Source of the DNA: CALGLS01 sp964508085
GTDB taxonomy: Bacteria; Bacteroidota; Bacteroidia; Chitinophagales; Saprospiraceae
Assembly (NCBI GenBank): GCA_964508085.1
Contig: CAZDTI010000002.1
Location: 17,436 to 81,435 of the forward strand
DNA: 64,000 bases
Reading direction: 5' to 3'
In this document: positions 9,666 to 18,709 of the stretch, in pieces
Position numbering within the stretch: position 1 is the first letter of the stretch
Layout of the letters: the number at the start of each line of letters is the position of its first letter
Position numbers and translations under genes: made by a program
Notes under the pieces: model-generated
What the model was told of the DNA's origin: nothing
The model's database searches: none
Seen by the model: only the letters and a program-made list of their open reading frames with translations

Positions 9666-9843
9666 AACGTAAGGTAATTATGTAATTTTGAGGAAGCCAT
9701 TGTCAATGACTTCTTGGTATTTTAATACGGAGTATTTCTCCTTTAGATGCTATACTTTACTGGTTATTATTTCAAGAAAGGATGAAAAGGACTATAAAAT
9801 GCAGAAAGGTCAAAACGCGAGCGTCTATTCACTAGCTATCTGA

Positions 9844-10302
9844 CTATTCTTTTTTTTCAAAACGGGCGATATAAAAATCCTCTTTCTGAGTCATCAATTG
9901 CTGGTCTTCTTCCGTTTTATCTTTATAACCCATAAGATGCAAGCTCCCATGAATCAGAACCCGAAGCAGTTCTTTCTCAAAAGAAGCGCCAAATTCGGTA
10001 GCATTTTCTCTAACTCGATCTATACTGATGAAAATATCTCCTTCAACAGGTGCTCCCGCACGAGCATTTGAAAATGTAATGATATCCGTTAAGGTATCGT
10101 GATTCAAATACTGAACATTGATTTTATGTAAATAGACGTCAGAACAGAAGATATAGCTCAAAGCAGTAACTTCTTTTTGCTCTTGTTGATAAGCGTCGAG
10201 CAACCACCGAATAATGGATTCTGAATTTTCCAATTCGAATTCAATTTCTTCTGAGAAGAAATCAATAATAAGGTTATGGTCAGAATGTGAATCTGATGAC
10301 AT
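9844..10302 (-). CDS. ybeY: Endoribonuclease YbeY (rRNA maturation factor)
   Basis: 152-residue zinc-dependent RNase involved in 16S rRNA 3'-end maturation and ribosome quality control. The motif HGSLHLMGYKDKT gives His118 and His122 as zinc ligands. The third His of the usual HGxLHLxGYDH motif is replaced by Lys-Asp (Asp128 is nearest), a variant that I believe is usual in Bacteroidota. The conserved DILSF/DIITF and GDIFIS segments are present. It shares the minus strand with the anti-sigma ATPase and DUF4175 genes. Confidence 0.92.
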   Translation of the reverse strand: MSSDSHSDHNLIIDFFSEEIEFELENSESIIRWLLDAYQQEQKEVTALSYIFCSDVYLHKINVQYLNHDTLTDIITFSNARAGAPVEGDIFISIDRVRENATEFGASFEKELLRVLIHGSLHLMGYKDKTEEDQQLMTQKEDFYIARFEKKE

Positions 10303-10346
10303 GCCGCGAAGATACTAGTGAAAGAGAAAAGAAAAAGAATTGGGCT

Positions 10347-10751
10347 TTAAATATTGAATTTTATTTCGATGGTTCTGCCATCATCATGGAAAACCACATC
10401 GTCCGAAAGTTGCTGCATTAAAAATACGCCACGGCCACCAATTTTCAATAAATTTTCAGGAGCGGTTGGATCTGGTAAGGTTTCATAATCAAAACCAATT
10501 CCCTCATCAGAAACGAGAAAGGCCATTTGGCTCTGTAATTTTTTTGATTGTACGCGAACCAGCTTAGAAATATCGCTTTTGTTACCATGCATAATAGCAT
10601 TCGTAACCGCCTCAGTTAGACTGATTAAAATATTACCATAAATATCCGGACTTAGTTGATATTCTTTAAATACCAATTCAACGAAAGGTTCGACCCGAGA
10701 AACATTCTTCGGATCGGAAGCTAAGGAGAGTATTTGGTGTTGTTTGCTCAT
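10347..10751 (-). CDS. Anti-sigma regulatory factor-like ATPase (HATPase_c_2, RsbW-like)
   Basis: A GHKL-fold domain standing alone. The N box NAIMHGNK and the G box DEGIGFDYETLPDP..GGRGVFLMQQLSD are present, as in RsbW/SpoIIAB serine kinases. The start is placed at MSKQHQ (10751); an upstream in-frame ATG at 10778 would add nine residues. In the known systems such proteins phosphorylate or bind an STAS anti-anti-sigma partner, but no STAS or PP2C gene is next to it here. It lies 44 bases before ybeY on the same strand. Confidence 0.85.
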   Translation of the reverse strand: MSKQHQILSLASDPKNVSRVEPFVELVFKEYQLSPDIYGNILISLTEAVTNAIMHGNKSDISKLVRVQSKKLQSQMAFLVSDEGIGFDYETLPDPTAPENLLKIGGRGVFLMQQLSDDVVFHDDGRTIEIKFNI

Positions 10752-10899
10752 AAATAAGTTGAGGCCAGTAAATTGCAAGATTATAGTATATAGTTATAAT
10801 TAAATTACACTTGCATCTACGGCTAGAAATCAAATTTGTTTTGGCTAGGATTCTAAATATTCTGTTAAACAGTGTTACTAAGTTAATTCCAGTTATATA

Positions 10900-10927
10900 G
10901 GTTTCCTACATTTGATGTAGGTGAACC
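10900..10927. other. Small hairpin between DUF4175 and anti-sigma genes
   Basis: GGTT-t-CCTACAT, loop TTG, ATGTAGG-tg-AACC, in the 234-base gap after the DUF4175 stop. It has no T run, so it may be an RNA processing or weak termination structure rather than an intrinsic terminator. Confidence 0.35.
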
Positions 10928-10985
10928 GAATGACTAAAATACTTAACTATTAAGGGTATTTGCCCAATAAGAAGGCGAAAACCCC

Positions 10986-13900
10986 CTACTGTTTTTTCAA
11001 GGATTTGAAGTATTCTTCTACCAAAAACTTATAATATGGCTTCAAAGATGGTGAAACCGCTTTATACATTTCAATTTCTGCCTCTCTTTTTTTGATGTAT
11101 TCTTCTAAAGAAGGTGGCATCTTTCTCTCTTGTTGCGTTGCTGTTTCCGCTTTTCTTTTCTGATCGTACTCTTTTTCTCGCTCTGCTTTTTCTGCTTTGA
11201 GCAAACGAGTCATGATGTCTTGCTGACGTTTCAACATTTCATTGGTCAGTTGTTTGTTGACCAAATCGATCTCCATTTTATTCATCTGGTCGATGATTTC
11301 CTGTAATTCTTTAGTTCCTTGTCCTTTGCCTTGCTTTTCTTTTTGCAAATCACGCATGGCTTTTTGAAGAGCAGCTTGCCGAGCAGCCATTTCTGCAAAT
11401 TGTTTAGAACTGCCTTTCCCCTTTCCTTTTTCCATCCCTTCTTTCATTTTCTGGAGATCTTTATTCAGTTGTCCCTGACCCTTTGACATTTTATCCGAAG
11501 GTTTTTTCCCACTCTTTCCTCCTTTGCCTCCTGGTTTATTACACATCTGATTGCCCTGCATCATACTGGACATTTGCTGCTGCATTTGATTCATTACTTC
11601 ACTAAGCATTAAGGCTAAGTCATTCACATTCTTCATGGTCCGTTGCTGATTTTCGGCAGCCTGTGGCTTGTGTCTTTCTTCCAATTCATCAATACCCTCC
11701 TTCATGTTCAATTTGATATCAGTAACTTTTTCTGTTACGAAAGATTCAATTTGGAAAACACGTTTGCTCAAAGCATGCAGGCTATCTTCAATGAGTTTGA
11801 AATCGTCTTTTAGTTTGTATTGATCCTGTACCAAACCAACGTAGTACGGCGTATTAATGTTAGCAGTACTTATGCTTCCCATCAATTCTTCTTGCTCAAA
11901 AGATAAACCTAATAGATTTTCCAACAGCTGGCGAAGTGCTTCCATATCTTCTTCCATCTGTTCCATTTGCTGGGAAGCCATTTGCTGTTGCATAGCGCTG
12001 GCCATGTCTTTCATTTTTTGTGCCGCGTCTTTTTGTTTCTCAGAAGCTTTTTGTTTTTGATCCTGATTTAGAGATTCTTTACTTTCTTCCATGTCTTGAT
12101 CAATGTCCTCCATTTTCTCTTCATTGTCTCCGAGATCTTGTGGATTTTCCAATTCCTCATTCTTCTTTTCCAGATCTTTCATGTCTTCCTGGATCTTATC
12201 GAATTCCTCATTGAGTTTCTCTTGTTCTTTTTCTAATTCTTCAGCACTCTTCTCCCCTTTTTCGGTTTCTTCACTAAGCTCTTCTTGCTTCTCTGCGAGT
12301 TCTTCTAATTTTTCAATAGTCTTTTCCATCTCTGCTTCTACTTCTAATTGCTTGAGTAATTCTAACATTCGATCCAACTCCATCTCCATTTCCTCATCGC
12401 TCATTTCCATTTCTTCCATCTTCTCCAAGGCTTCGTCCTTATCCATTTCCTGCATCAATTCTTCGATCTGTTTCATGAGTTCTTTCATTTCTTCACTCAT
12501 GACTTCTTCGAAAAGTTCTTGTATTTTTTCCTGTTTTTCTATCAGATCTTCTTTAGGCTTTTCGAATTCTTCTTGGTTCTTAATATTCTCTTCGAAGTTT
12601 TCCTTGGCTTGGTTAATTTGCTTTTCTAGCTCTTTTTGGCGTTCTAACAATTTTTCCAATTCCTTCCGAGTTTGCCAATCCATCTCTTTTTTCTGTAGCA
12701 TCTTTTCTCTAAGCTTCTTCATATCCTCTTTGATCTGCTTAGACTCTTTCAAAGATTCCTTTAGATCCTTTTTGATTTCTTCTGTATTTTTTTCTGCCAT
12801 TTCTTCAAATTCTTCAACAGAAGGCTTGGCAAAAAGCATTAGATTGGTCCGAGCAGATTTACTTCCGTTGATACCATCATTATCAAAAACCTCAAAGTAA
12901 TAACTGACTTCATCTCCTGGTTCCAACTCTAAATTAGCAACATCCCAGGTGTAGTCATACTGCGTTTGTTTAGCAGAAGGCTTTGCCATTTTTATGGTAT
13001 TCAATTGGCCTTGTGATCCGCTTTCTTTTTTTATTTGATAATTGAAAGACAAACTCCTTAAACCATAATCATCAGAAGCATCACCTACAAAAAACAATAA
13101 AGTCTGATCAGTACTATCCTCAAACTTTTCTACTCGAATGGTTGGATGTAAATCAGGGATGACTGTAATTGCATAAGCAATAGAATCTGCATTCGGAAGA
13201 TCATTGTTAGAAATAAATATTTTATAACTCTCGTCTCGAAGTGCCTTTTTCTTAAAAGTGAAAAGATCATCAGAAAAACGATTGGTATTTACGACTTCTG
13301 CTTTTCCAGAAAATTGTACCTGAATCAAATCAGTATTAGAAGAGTTGAAAACCCAATCTAGATTAGTCCCCGCAGGAACGACCATATCTCCAATATTCGC
13401 AACCGTTTCATCCTTGCGTTGCGTATAAGCAGGATAATCCATTTTGACATCAAAACCTAAAATATTTGGTTTCTTCAAAACGTGTAGATTATACGACTGA
13501 GATTCTACACCACTGGAAAAAACATAAAAATCCGTGTCTTTTTGGACATTGCTAAAACGATAAGAAAAAGAACCATCCTCTTCTTTGTTCAAACGATACT
13601 GGTAGTTATCTATGTCAATGAAAACTTCATTTGGTTGCACTGGGCCATCAATATTTACTTTCAGTAAGTAATCTTCAAACTGAACAACGGTCAAATTCTC
13701 TTTTTCAATTTCAAAAGCAAAAGGCGCCTCTTTTTCAAATTCTTGATTGTTGTTAATCAATCGGTTGGTACTGTCTTTAATAATACTTGGTGCTGCAAAT
13801 AAAACAATTAGTAAAAGCAATAAGGGTGGCAAAGCATAGCGTAAGTACTTTTTATTCTGAGAAAGATTAATGGCAGTTGGAAAAGGGACAGGTTTGATTT

Positions 13901-14318
13901 CTTCTGTTTTCTGATTGATACCAGCCATGATTAAAGCGGCATCCGGTGAAGACCCTGCCTGCTTTTTCAATTGAAGAATATTCAACAATTTATCTTTTAC
14001 ATTCGTAAAATGCTCTCCAATGATTTCAGCGGCCTGCTCATGAGAAATGACTTTCCCCAAACGGAAATAGCGAAGCAAAGGCATAAATACCCAGCCAATT
14101 AAAGCAATTGTACTGATTCCTACAAAGGAAAAGAAAAGTACTTTTCGACCTGAGGTTCCAAAAAAGAACTGATGTTCTAAGAGGTTCATTAATAGAAAAA
14201 GACCGAGTATAAGTCCTACGCTATACAAAACACCTCGGATGAGTTGGTTGATATAGAACTTTCTAGTGAACTGATCCAGTTTTTCTATGAGTAGTTGATA
14301 GTTGTCTTTTGCCGCCAT
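10986..14318 (-). CDS. DUF4175 family membrane protein with very long coiled coil
   Basis: 1110 residues. Three hydrophobic segments (about 28-46, 60-80 and 158-180) precede a beta-rich presumably periplasmic region (about 200-500). Roughly 420 residues of Glu/Lys/Met-rich heptads (about 510-930) come next, then a Lys/Gly/Met/Gln-rich tail. Recognised as the large Bacteroidota DUF4175 protein usually found near ybeY; its function is not established. The charged heptads suggest a long rod or envelope tether. A 265-codon serine-rich open frame on the opposite strand is only its shadow. Confidence 0.85.
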   Translation of the reverse strand: MAAKDNYQLLIEKLDQFTRKFYINQLIRGVLYSVGLILGLFLLMNLLEHQFFFGTSGRKVLFFSFVGISTIALIGWVFMPLLRYFRLGKVISHEQAAEIIGEHFTNVKDKLLNILQLKKQAGSSPDAALIMAGINQKTEEIKPVPFPTAINLSQNKKYLRYALPPLLLLLIVLFAAPSIIKDSTNRLINNNQEFEKEAPFAFEIEKENLTVVQFEDYLLKVNIDGPVQPNEVFIDIDNYQYRLNKEEDGSFSYRFSNVQKDTDFYVFSSGVESQSYNLHVLKKPNILGFDVKMDYPAYTQRKDETVANIGDMVVPAGTNLDWVFNSSNTDLIQVQFSGKAEVVNTNRFSDDLFTFKKKALRDESYKIFISNNDLPNADSIAYAITVIPDLHPTIRVEKFEDSTDQTLLFFVGDASDDYGLRSLSFNYQIKKESGSQGQLNTIKMAKPSAKQTQYDYTWDVANLELEPGDEVSYYFEVFDNDGINGSKSARTNLMLFAKPSVEEFEEMAEKNTEEIKKDLKESLKESKQIKEDMKKLREKMLQKKEMDWQTRKELEKLLERQKELEKQINQAKENFEENIKNQEEFEKPKEDLIEKQEKIQELFEEVMSEEMKELMKQIEELMQEMDKDEALEKMEEMEMSDEEMEMELDRMLELLKQLEVEAEMEKTIEKLEELAEKQEELSEETEKGEKSAEELEKEQEKLNEEFDKIQEDMKDLEKKNEELENPQDLGDNEEKMEDIDQDMEESKESLNQDQKQKASEKQKDAAQKMKDMASAMQQQMASQQMEQMEEDMEALRQLLENLLGLSFEQEELMGSISTANINTPYYVGLVQDQYKLKDDFKLIEDSLHALSKRVFQIESFVTEKVTDIKLNMKEGIDELEERHKPQAAENQQRTMKNVNDLALMLSEVMNQMQQQMSSMMQGNQMCNKPGGKGGKSGKKPSDKMSKGQGQLNKDLQKMKEGMEKGKGKGSSKQFAEMAARQAALQKAMRDLQKEKQGKGQGTKELQEIIDQMNKMEIDLVNKQLTNEMLKRQQDIMTRLLKAEKAEREKEYDQKRKAETATQQERKMPPSLEEYIKKREAEIEMYKAVSPSLKPYYKFLVEEYFKSLKKQ

Positions 14319-14645
14319 GTCTGTATATTCTTTACTAAGTTAATGTCTTGATTGACAGAGGTTTACCTATATTGTTGCGTTTCTTTTTTTTGTTGAAGAA
14401 AGAAACGCATAAAATTATACGCGAGTTCACGCAGGTAGTTGCCTAAATAAAACCCGAAAATAGGATATATGTTGTTACTAAAGCAAGGGTAAATTAAAGA
14501 TTAACTGACATATAATCAAGCGGTTAGATGTGATTGGGAAGTCGTTAACAAGTTTGACTCAAATGTCTAGGGGAAAATAAAAAGGCGCTCAATCGTATGT
14601 AACATACAATTGAGCGCCTTTAACAATTGAAAATTAGAAGCTATA
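14319..14645. other. Intergenic region between DUF4175 and M1 aminopeptidase
   Basis: 327 bases. The only clear element is the terminator of the aminopeptidase gene at 14581-14621. The rest is AT-rich and should hold the DUF4175 promoter; I see no convincing TAnnTTTG box or small ORF. Confidence 0.6.
14581..14621 (-). terminator. Terminator of the M1 aminopeptidase gene
   Basis: AAAGGCGCTCAAT / ATTGAGCGCCTTT with inner GTATGT/ACATAC pairs; nearly perfect over 19 bp. It lies 25 bases after the stop of the minus-strand M1 gene. Confidence 0.85.
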
Positions 14646-17267
14646 TTACTTGAAATTAGTATAAATCATTTTCAATTGTCCGTTTGTTTCTTGGTTACTA
14701 ATTTCCTCAATCACCGTTCCCAAAGCCGCAGCTCTGGTATTCAAAACCTCTGCCTCTGAACTACCACTAGCAGCTGTCTCTAAGTAGTGCTCCTTCAAAT
14801 CAAAAATACTTTTGGTAGCAGAGAACCGCTTCCACTGGGAAATATCTTGGTTGGTAGCGACCACTCGCAATTTATCTACAGCATTATTGGCCGCATCAAA
14901 ATCAACTGCCTTCACCACATTTGCATAATTTTCAAAGAAAGAGAAGGCTGCAAAGGCGTCTAGTTTGTCCCAGTTATTTTCGAAGAAAGCCAATCGAGTC
15001 TTATTTGGAATAGTGCCATAAATATTTCCAACAGCTTGAATTATATTTGAATTTTCATCAGACTCCATCTTCTTTGCATAATTTAATGCTGATAATTCAT
15101 CTATTTGAGCAAGTGCTGCTAAAGAAGAAGAAACAACAGGATAAGCTTCTTTCTGATTTTCAATCGCTTTTGTCATTATAGCAATACTTGCTTTATCTCC
15201 GGCTGCACCAAGAAAAGCAATAGCAGCAGCCCGAACTTTAGAATGCGAATCATTATTGGCTAAAGTGGTTATTTTAGCTTTTACTGGAGCTGTTGCAGTT
15301 GCTGGGTTAATGTAACGCATGGCTAATTGTCTAATTCCCCAGAATTTGTCATCCAATGCTTCGACCATGACTTGCTGGGTAGCAGGTTCTGTACTTGCCT
15401 TCAAAGCATCAATAGCTTCATAACGATCTAAAAATTTTGGTGCGTTATAGAATTGGAAAACATAGTCTGCCTCTGTTTTTTTATCTCTTTTTTCCCAAAG
15501 CAAAACTCGATCAGCATCTACATTTACAAGGGTTGGTTTTTTAGCTACTTCAAAACTAAAGGCTTGCTTACGTTCTGTCACCATCACAAATTCCCTGCGT
15601 GGCTTATTGCTTTCATAAATGTCTATTGAAATAGGCAATTGGAAAATAGCAGGGTAACGATCTGGATTTTGCGTTTGTTCTAATATAACTTCTACCGTTC
15701 CATTTTCTGCACTGTAATTGTAATCAATTATTACTTCAGGATGCCCAGAAGCAAAGTACCATTGATTGAAAAACCAATTCAAATCTTCACCAGCAACTTC
15801 TTCCATCGCTAATCGTAAATCGTGTGCTTCCACCGCAGTGTAGGCATTATCTTCCAAGTACTTTTTTAGTCCTGCAAAGAAAGCATCATCGCCCAAGTAG
15901 TTACGCAACATGTGCAAAACCAGCCCGCCTTTGTTGTAACTATGTGCATCGAACATTTCCTCTTTGTCATTGTAGCCAAAGTGAATTAAAGGATGCGCAC
16001 CGCCCTGTTCAACAGAACCGATATAGTTTCTCATTTCATTCAAACGATGCCGATCTGCCTCATCAGGACTATATTTATGTTCGAACCATAGGTATTCGCT
16101 ATAGTTTGCAAAACCTTCATTCATCGTTAAGTTAGCCCAACTTTCACAGGTGACATAGTCGCCAAACCAGTGGTGAAATAATTCATGTGCAATGATCAAT
16201 TCATTATGGTCATCAATTAATTCTCGGTTTGTTTTTTGAATAAAATCTCCGAAAATAACTCCGGTCGTATTTTCCATAGCACCAGACACATAATCTCTAA
16301 CAATAATTTGGGAATACTTCTCCCAAGGATAACTTACGCCTAGCTTGTCAGAGAAAAAAGTGAGCATTTCTTTTGTATTGGAAAAAATGCCACGAGCAGA
16401 AGCTTCATATTGTGGTTCTACAAAATACTCAACAGGCTTGCCATTCCAAGTTTCTTTGATGACCGCAAACTCTCCAACGGCCAACATAAAAAGATAAGGC
16501 GCGTGGGGTAAACTCATTTTATAATAATCGGTTCGAGTACCGTCTGTATTTTTCTTACTATCTACTAATATTCCATTGGATAATGTTTTGTATTTATCTT
16601 GAACAGTCAAGGACATTTCTTGGGTGCTACGCTCATTCGGTTTGTCAATAGTTGGAAACCAACGAGAGTTCCATTCCGTTTGTCCCTGTGTCCAAATCTG
16701 CTGTGGTTTCCCCACTTCTTCTCCTCTTGGATTAATAAAAAATAAACCTTGATCAGAAGTAATGGCCGCAGAACCTCCACCTGGAAGCACTTCCGCAGGC
16801 TTGGCAGTATAGTCTATGAAAATTTGGTATTCCTGATTGGAGGGGATCATTTTACCTAAGTCAATTACGAGTTGCTCATTGTCATACTCGTATTTTAGTG
16901 GGGTACTTCGATTTGCAAAAGTAATGTTGTGAATGTCAAAACCTTTAGCATCAAGCACCAATTGATCTACAGGATAGAAATAAGGTTTTAGTGTAAGTGT
17001 CGCTTTGCCCAATACATGTTCTTTCGCCCAATCAAAACGTAAATCCAGTTTCGTGTGTATAATGTTATTTCTTAAAGTATAACTTGGTGCATACTTCGGT
17101 AAAGAAAACTCTTCTATTGTTTTTAGCTCGTTGGGTTTGTCGGCAGTGACAAACATAGTATCTAAAATTCGTTCTTCAATCTCCACAGTTGGAGCAGTGA
17201 TCGTTTTTGTTTTACAAGCCATTGCGAAGAGGCAAAGGACGAGGAAAAGCGAGAGATAATTTTTCAT
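14646..17267 (-). CDS. M1-family aminopeptidase, lipoprotein
   Basis: 873 residues, starting with a lipoprotein signal (LFLVLCLFAMAC, probable lipidated Cys18). The aminopeptidase signature GAMEN (near residue 327) and the zinc site HELFHHWFGD (near 359) with NEGFANYSEY supplying the third ligand make it an active-looking, ERAP/aminopeptidase-N-like enzyme. The last 270 residues read as HEAT-like helical repeats (WGIRQLAMRY, SHSKVRAAAIAFLG). It probably trims peptides in the periplasm or on the outer membrane. It is monocistronic, with its own terminator. Confidence 0.93.
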   Translation of the reverse strand: MKNYLSLFLVLCLFAMACKTKTITAPTVEIEERILDTMFVTADKPNELKTIEEFSLPKYAPSYTLRNNIIHTKLDLRFDWAKEHVLGKATLTLKPYFYPVDQLVLDAKGFDIHNITFANRSTPLKYEYDNEQLVIDLGKMIPSNQEYQIFIDYTAKPAEVLPGGGSAAITSDQGLFFINPRGEEVGKPQQIWTQGQTEWNSRWFPTIDKPNERSTQEMSLTVQDKYKTLSNGILVDSKKNTDGTRTDYYKMSLPHAPYLFMLAVGEFAVIKETWNGKPVEYFVEPQYEASARGIFSNTKEMLTFFSDKLGVSYPWEKYSQIIVRDYVSGAMENTTGVIFGDFIQKTNRELIDDHNELIIAHELFHHWFGDYVTCESWANLTMNEGFANYSEYLWFEHKYSPDEADRHRLNEMRNYIGSVEQGGAHPLIHFGYNDKEEMFDAHSYNKGGLVLHMLRNYLGDDAFFAGLKKYLEDNAYTAVEAHDLRLAMEEVAGEDLNWFFNQWYFASGHPEVIIDYNYSAENGTVEVILEQTQNPDRYPAIFQLPISIDIYESNKPRREFVMVTERKQAFSFEVAKKPTLVNVDADRVLLWEKRDKKTEADYVFQFYNAPKFLDRYEAIDALKASTEPATQQVMVEALDDKFWGIRQLAMRYINPATATAPVKAKITTLANNDSHSKVRAAAIAFLGAAGDKASIAIMTKAIENQKEAYPVVSSSLAALAQIDELSALNYAKKMESDENSNIIQAVGNIYGTIPNKTRLAFFENNWDKLDAFAAFSFFENYANVVKAVDFDAANNAVDKLRVVATNQDISQWKRFSATKSIFDLKEHYLETAASGSSEAEVLNTRAAALGTVIEEISNQETNGQLKMIYTNFK

Positions 17268-17349
17268 AAAAATGGTTACTAGAATATTATTTAATGTCTG
17301 TTGTGATTCTTTTTATTTTGAGGGTAGATAGGGTTCTCTTGGTTTGCGT

Positions 17350-17479
17350 CCACTTACGTAAGTGGGAACTCCTGATCCGAATGCCGTCAACTTAGTGGTT
17401 TTCGGAACTTCGTGGGCAGCAAAGAGAAGAGCAAAAGTTCTGAAAGCCTTCCCTCTGAGTTCCTTAAGTTGACGACATT
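17350..17479. repeat. Nested intergenic palindrome
   Basis: Perfect 16-base palindrome CCACTTACGTAAGTGG at 17350-17365. The arms AATGCCGTCAACTTA (17380-17394) and TAAGTTGACGACATT (17465-17479) pair with one mismatch. Between them GAACTT (17405-17410) pairs with AAGTTC (17435-17440). The whole can fold into one long rod. It fills most of the gap between the M1 and Fic genes and encodes nothing visible. Confidence 0.6.
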
Positions 17480-17498
17480 CACTCCTTATCCACCCTTT

Positions 17499-18539
17499 TC
17501 ATTTAGCAGAGTAATTAATCCCTGCTCCTTTACCATATTTCTCAACAAGGTTCTTAGAAAGCAGGTCAACAATTATTCGTTTCAAAGTTGGTTTACTGAT
17601 ATTTAACTTAGCAGAAATTTCTCCGGATTTACAACCCGGATGAGTACTGATATAGATATAAACGGCTTTTCCTTTTGGCGATAAACTATTTTCGACATTA
17701 GAAGCTTCTAATTTCTTTTCTAACTTTTCCTGGACGTTTACTAGCGCTTTTAAAAAGAAATGAATCCATTCTGTTATGTCTTCATTAGGTCGCTGCGCCT
17801 GACAACTCCTTAAGACTCGATAGTAGTCTTTTTTGTTATTTTCAATTTCATGTTCGAAGCTGACATACTGAATCCAGTTGTAACCGGATTGTAGTAAAAG
17901 TAGCGTTGTGAGTAAACGACTCATCCGGCCATTCCCATCTTGAAAAGGATGTATGCTGACAAAGTCGTAAGCAAAGGCGGCGGATCTTATCAGTGGATGA
18001 ACTTCCTTCTCGTTGTCGAACCAATTGATCAACTGCCGCATGGCGTCCTCAGTTTCATAGCCGGGTTCACTAGTTTTGAAAATGATATGCCGGCTTCCGT
18101 CTGGAAAATTTGCTTCTACTGCATTAACATGCTGTTTATAATTTCCTCGATGCCAGTTGTCCTTTTTACTATAACGCAAAAGTTGGTTGTGGAGGTTCTT
18201 GATGTTATTTTCTGTGACAATTATTTCCGGAGACGATTCTGAGATTAGATCAAGTACATTGAAATAACCAACAATTTCCTGACTGTCCCTATCTTCGATT
18301 TGATTGATGTCGATGTTATTCAACAAAGTTTCTACTTCTTCATCGTTTTTCTTCGACCCTTCTATTCGTGTAGAAGCACCAACACTCATAATAGTGGCAA
18401 TGGATTTTAGCTGTTTCAAACTTTGGCCTTCTCTCTTTTCTATAACGGACCAGGAGGCATCAAAGCGGTCTATTTGGCTCATAATTCCTAACATTTGCCA
18501 ATCTAGCTTTAAATCAAAATTATAAACCCTTTCTTTCAT
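17499..18539 (-). CDS. Fic domain protein with autoinhibitory helix and winged helix
   Basis: 346 residues from MKERVYNF. The Fic motif HPFQDGNGRMSR is complete at residues 197-208, so the protein should AMPylate (or otherwise modify) a hydroxyl on a target. The N-terminal inhibitory motif [S/T]xxxE[G/N] is present as STRIEG (56-61), placing it in the class II, self-inhibited group. The last about 65 residues (SPKGKAVYIYISTHPGCKSGEISAKL onward) read as a winged-helix DNA-binding domain. The start codon lies 4 bases after a TATATTTG -7 box, so the message may be leaderless. No antitoxin gene is adjacent. Confidence 0.9.
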   Translation of the reverse strand: MKERVYNFDLKLDWQMLGIMSQIDRFDASWSVIEKREGQSLKQLKSIATIMSVGASTRIEGSKKNDEEVETLLNNIDINQIEDRDSQEIVGYFNVLDLISESSPEIIVTENNIKNLHNQLLRYSKKDNWHRGNYKQHVNAVEANFPDGSRHIIFKTSEPGYETEDAMRQLINWFDNEKEVHPLIRSAAFAYDFVSIHPFQDGNGRMSRLLTTLLLLQSGYNWIQYVSFEHEIENNKKDYYRVLRSCQAQRPNEDITEWIHFFLKALVNVQEKLEKKLEASNVENSLSPKGKAVYIYISTHPGCKSGEISAKLNISKPTLKRIIVDLLSKNLVEKYGKGAGINYSAK

Positions 18540-18543
18540 GAAG

Positions 18544-18551
18544 CAAATATA
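18544..18551 (-). promoter_or_regulatory. -7 box of the Fic gene
   Basis: TATATTTG on the minus strand, a full TAnnTTTG match, ending 4 bases before the Fic start codon. No clear -33 TTTG is seen at the right distance; the TGAGCC repeats lie there instead. Confidence 0.4.
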
Positions 18552-18567
18552 CAATTTAAATAGAGAA

Positions 18568-18604
18568 TGAGCCGATTTGAGCCGTAATGATTCGATTTTG
18601 AGCC
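18568..18604. repeat. Three direct TGAGCC repeats upstream of fic
   Basis: TGAGCC at 18568-18573, 18578-18583 and 18599-18604; two carry the longer unit CGATTT(T)GAGCC. They sit just upstream of the Fic promoter and abut the assembly gap, so the series may continue into unsequenced bases. Confidence 0.5.
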
Positions 18605-18609
18605 AATTA

Positions 18610-18709
18610 NNNNNNNNNNNNNNNNNNNNNNNNNNNNNNNNNNNNNNNNNNNNNNNNNNNNNNNNNNNNNNNNNNNNNNNNNNNNNNNNNNNNNNNNNNN
18701 NNNNNNNNN
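18610..18709. other. Assembly gap (100 N)
   Basis: Exactly 100 N, the usual placeholder for a gap of unknown size. It removes the 3' end of dapD and part of the region upstream of fic. Confidence 0.99.

Noticed and set aside
9666..9843. Possible thr leader peptide upstream of thrA
   Set aside because: The only short ORF overlapping the start (MASSKLHNYLTL) has one Thr and no Ile run, and no terminator hairpin with T run is present.
12103..12900. 265-codon Ser-rich open frame on the plus strand
   Set aside because: Antisense to the Glu/Lys/Met coiled coil of the DUF4175 gene; Ser-rich composition is the expected mirror of Glu/Lys codons.
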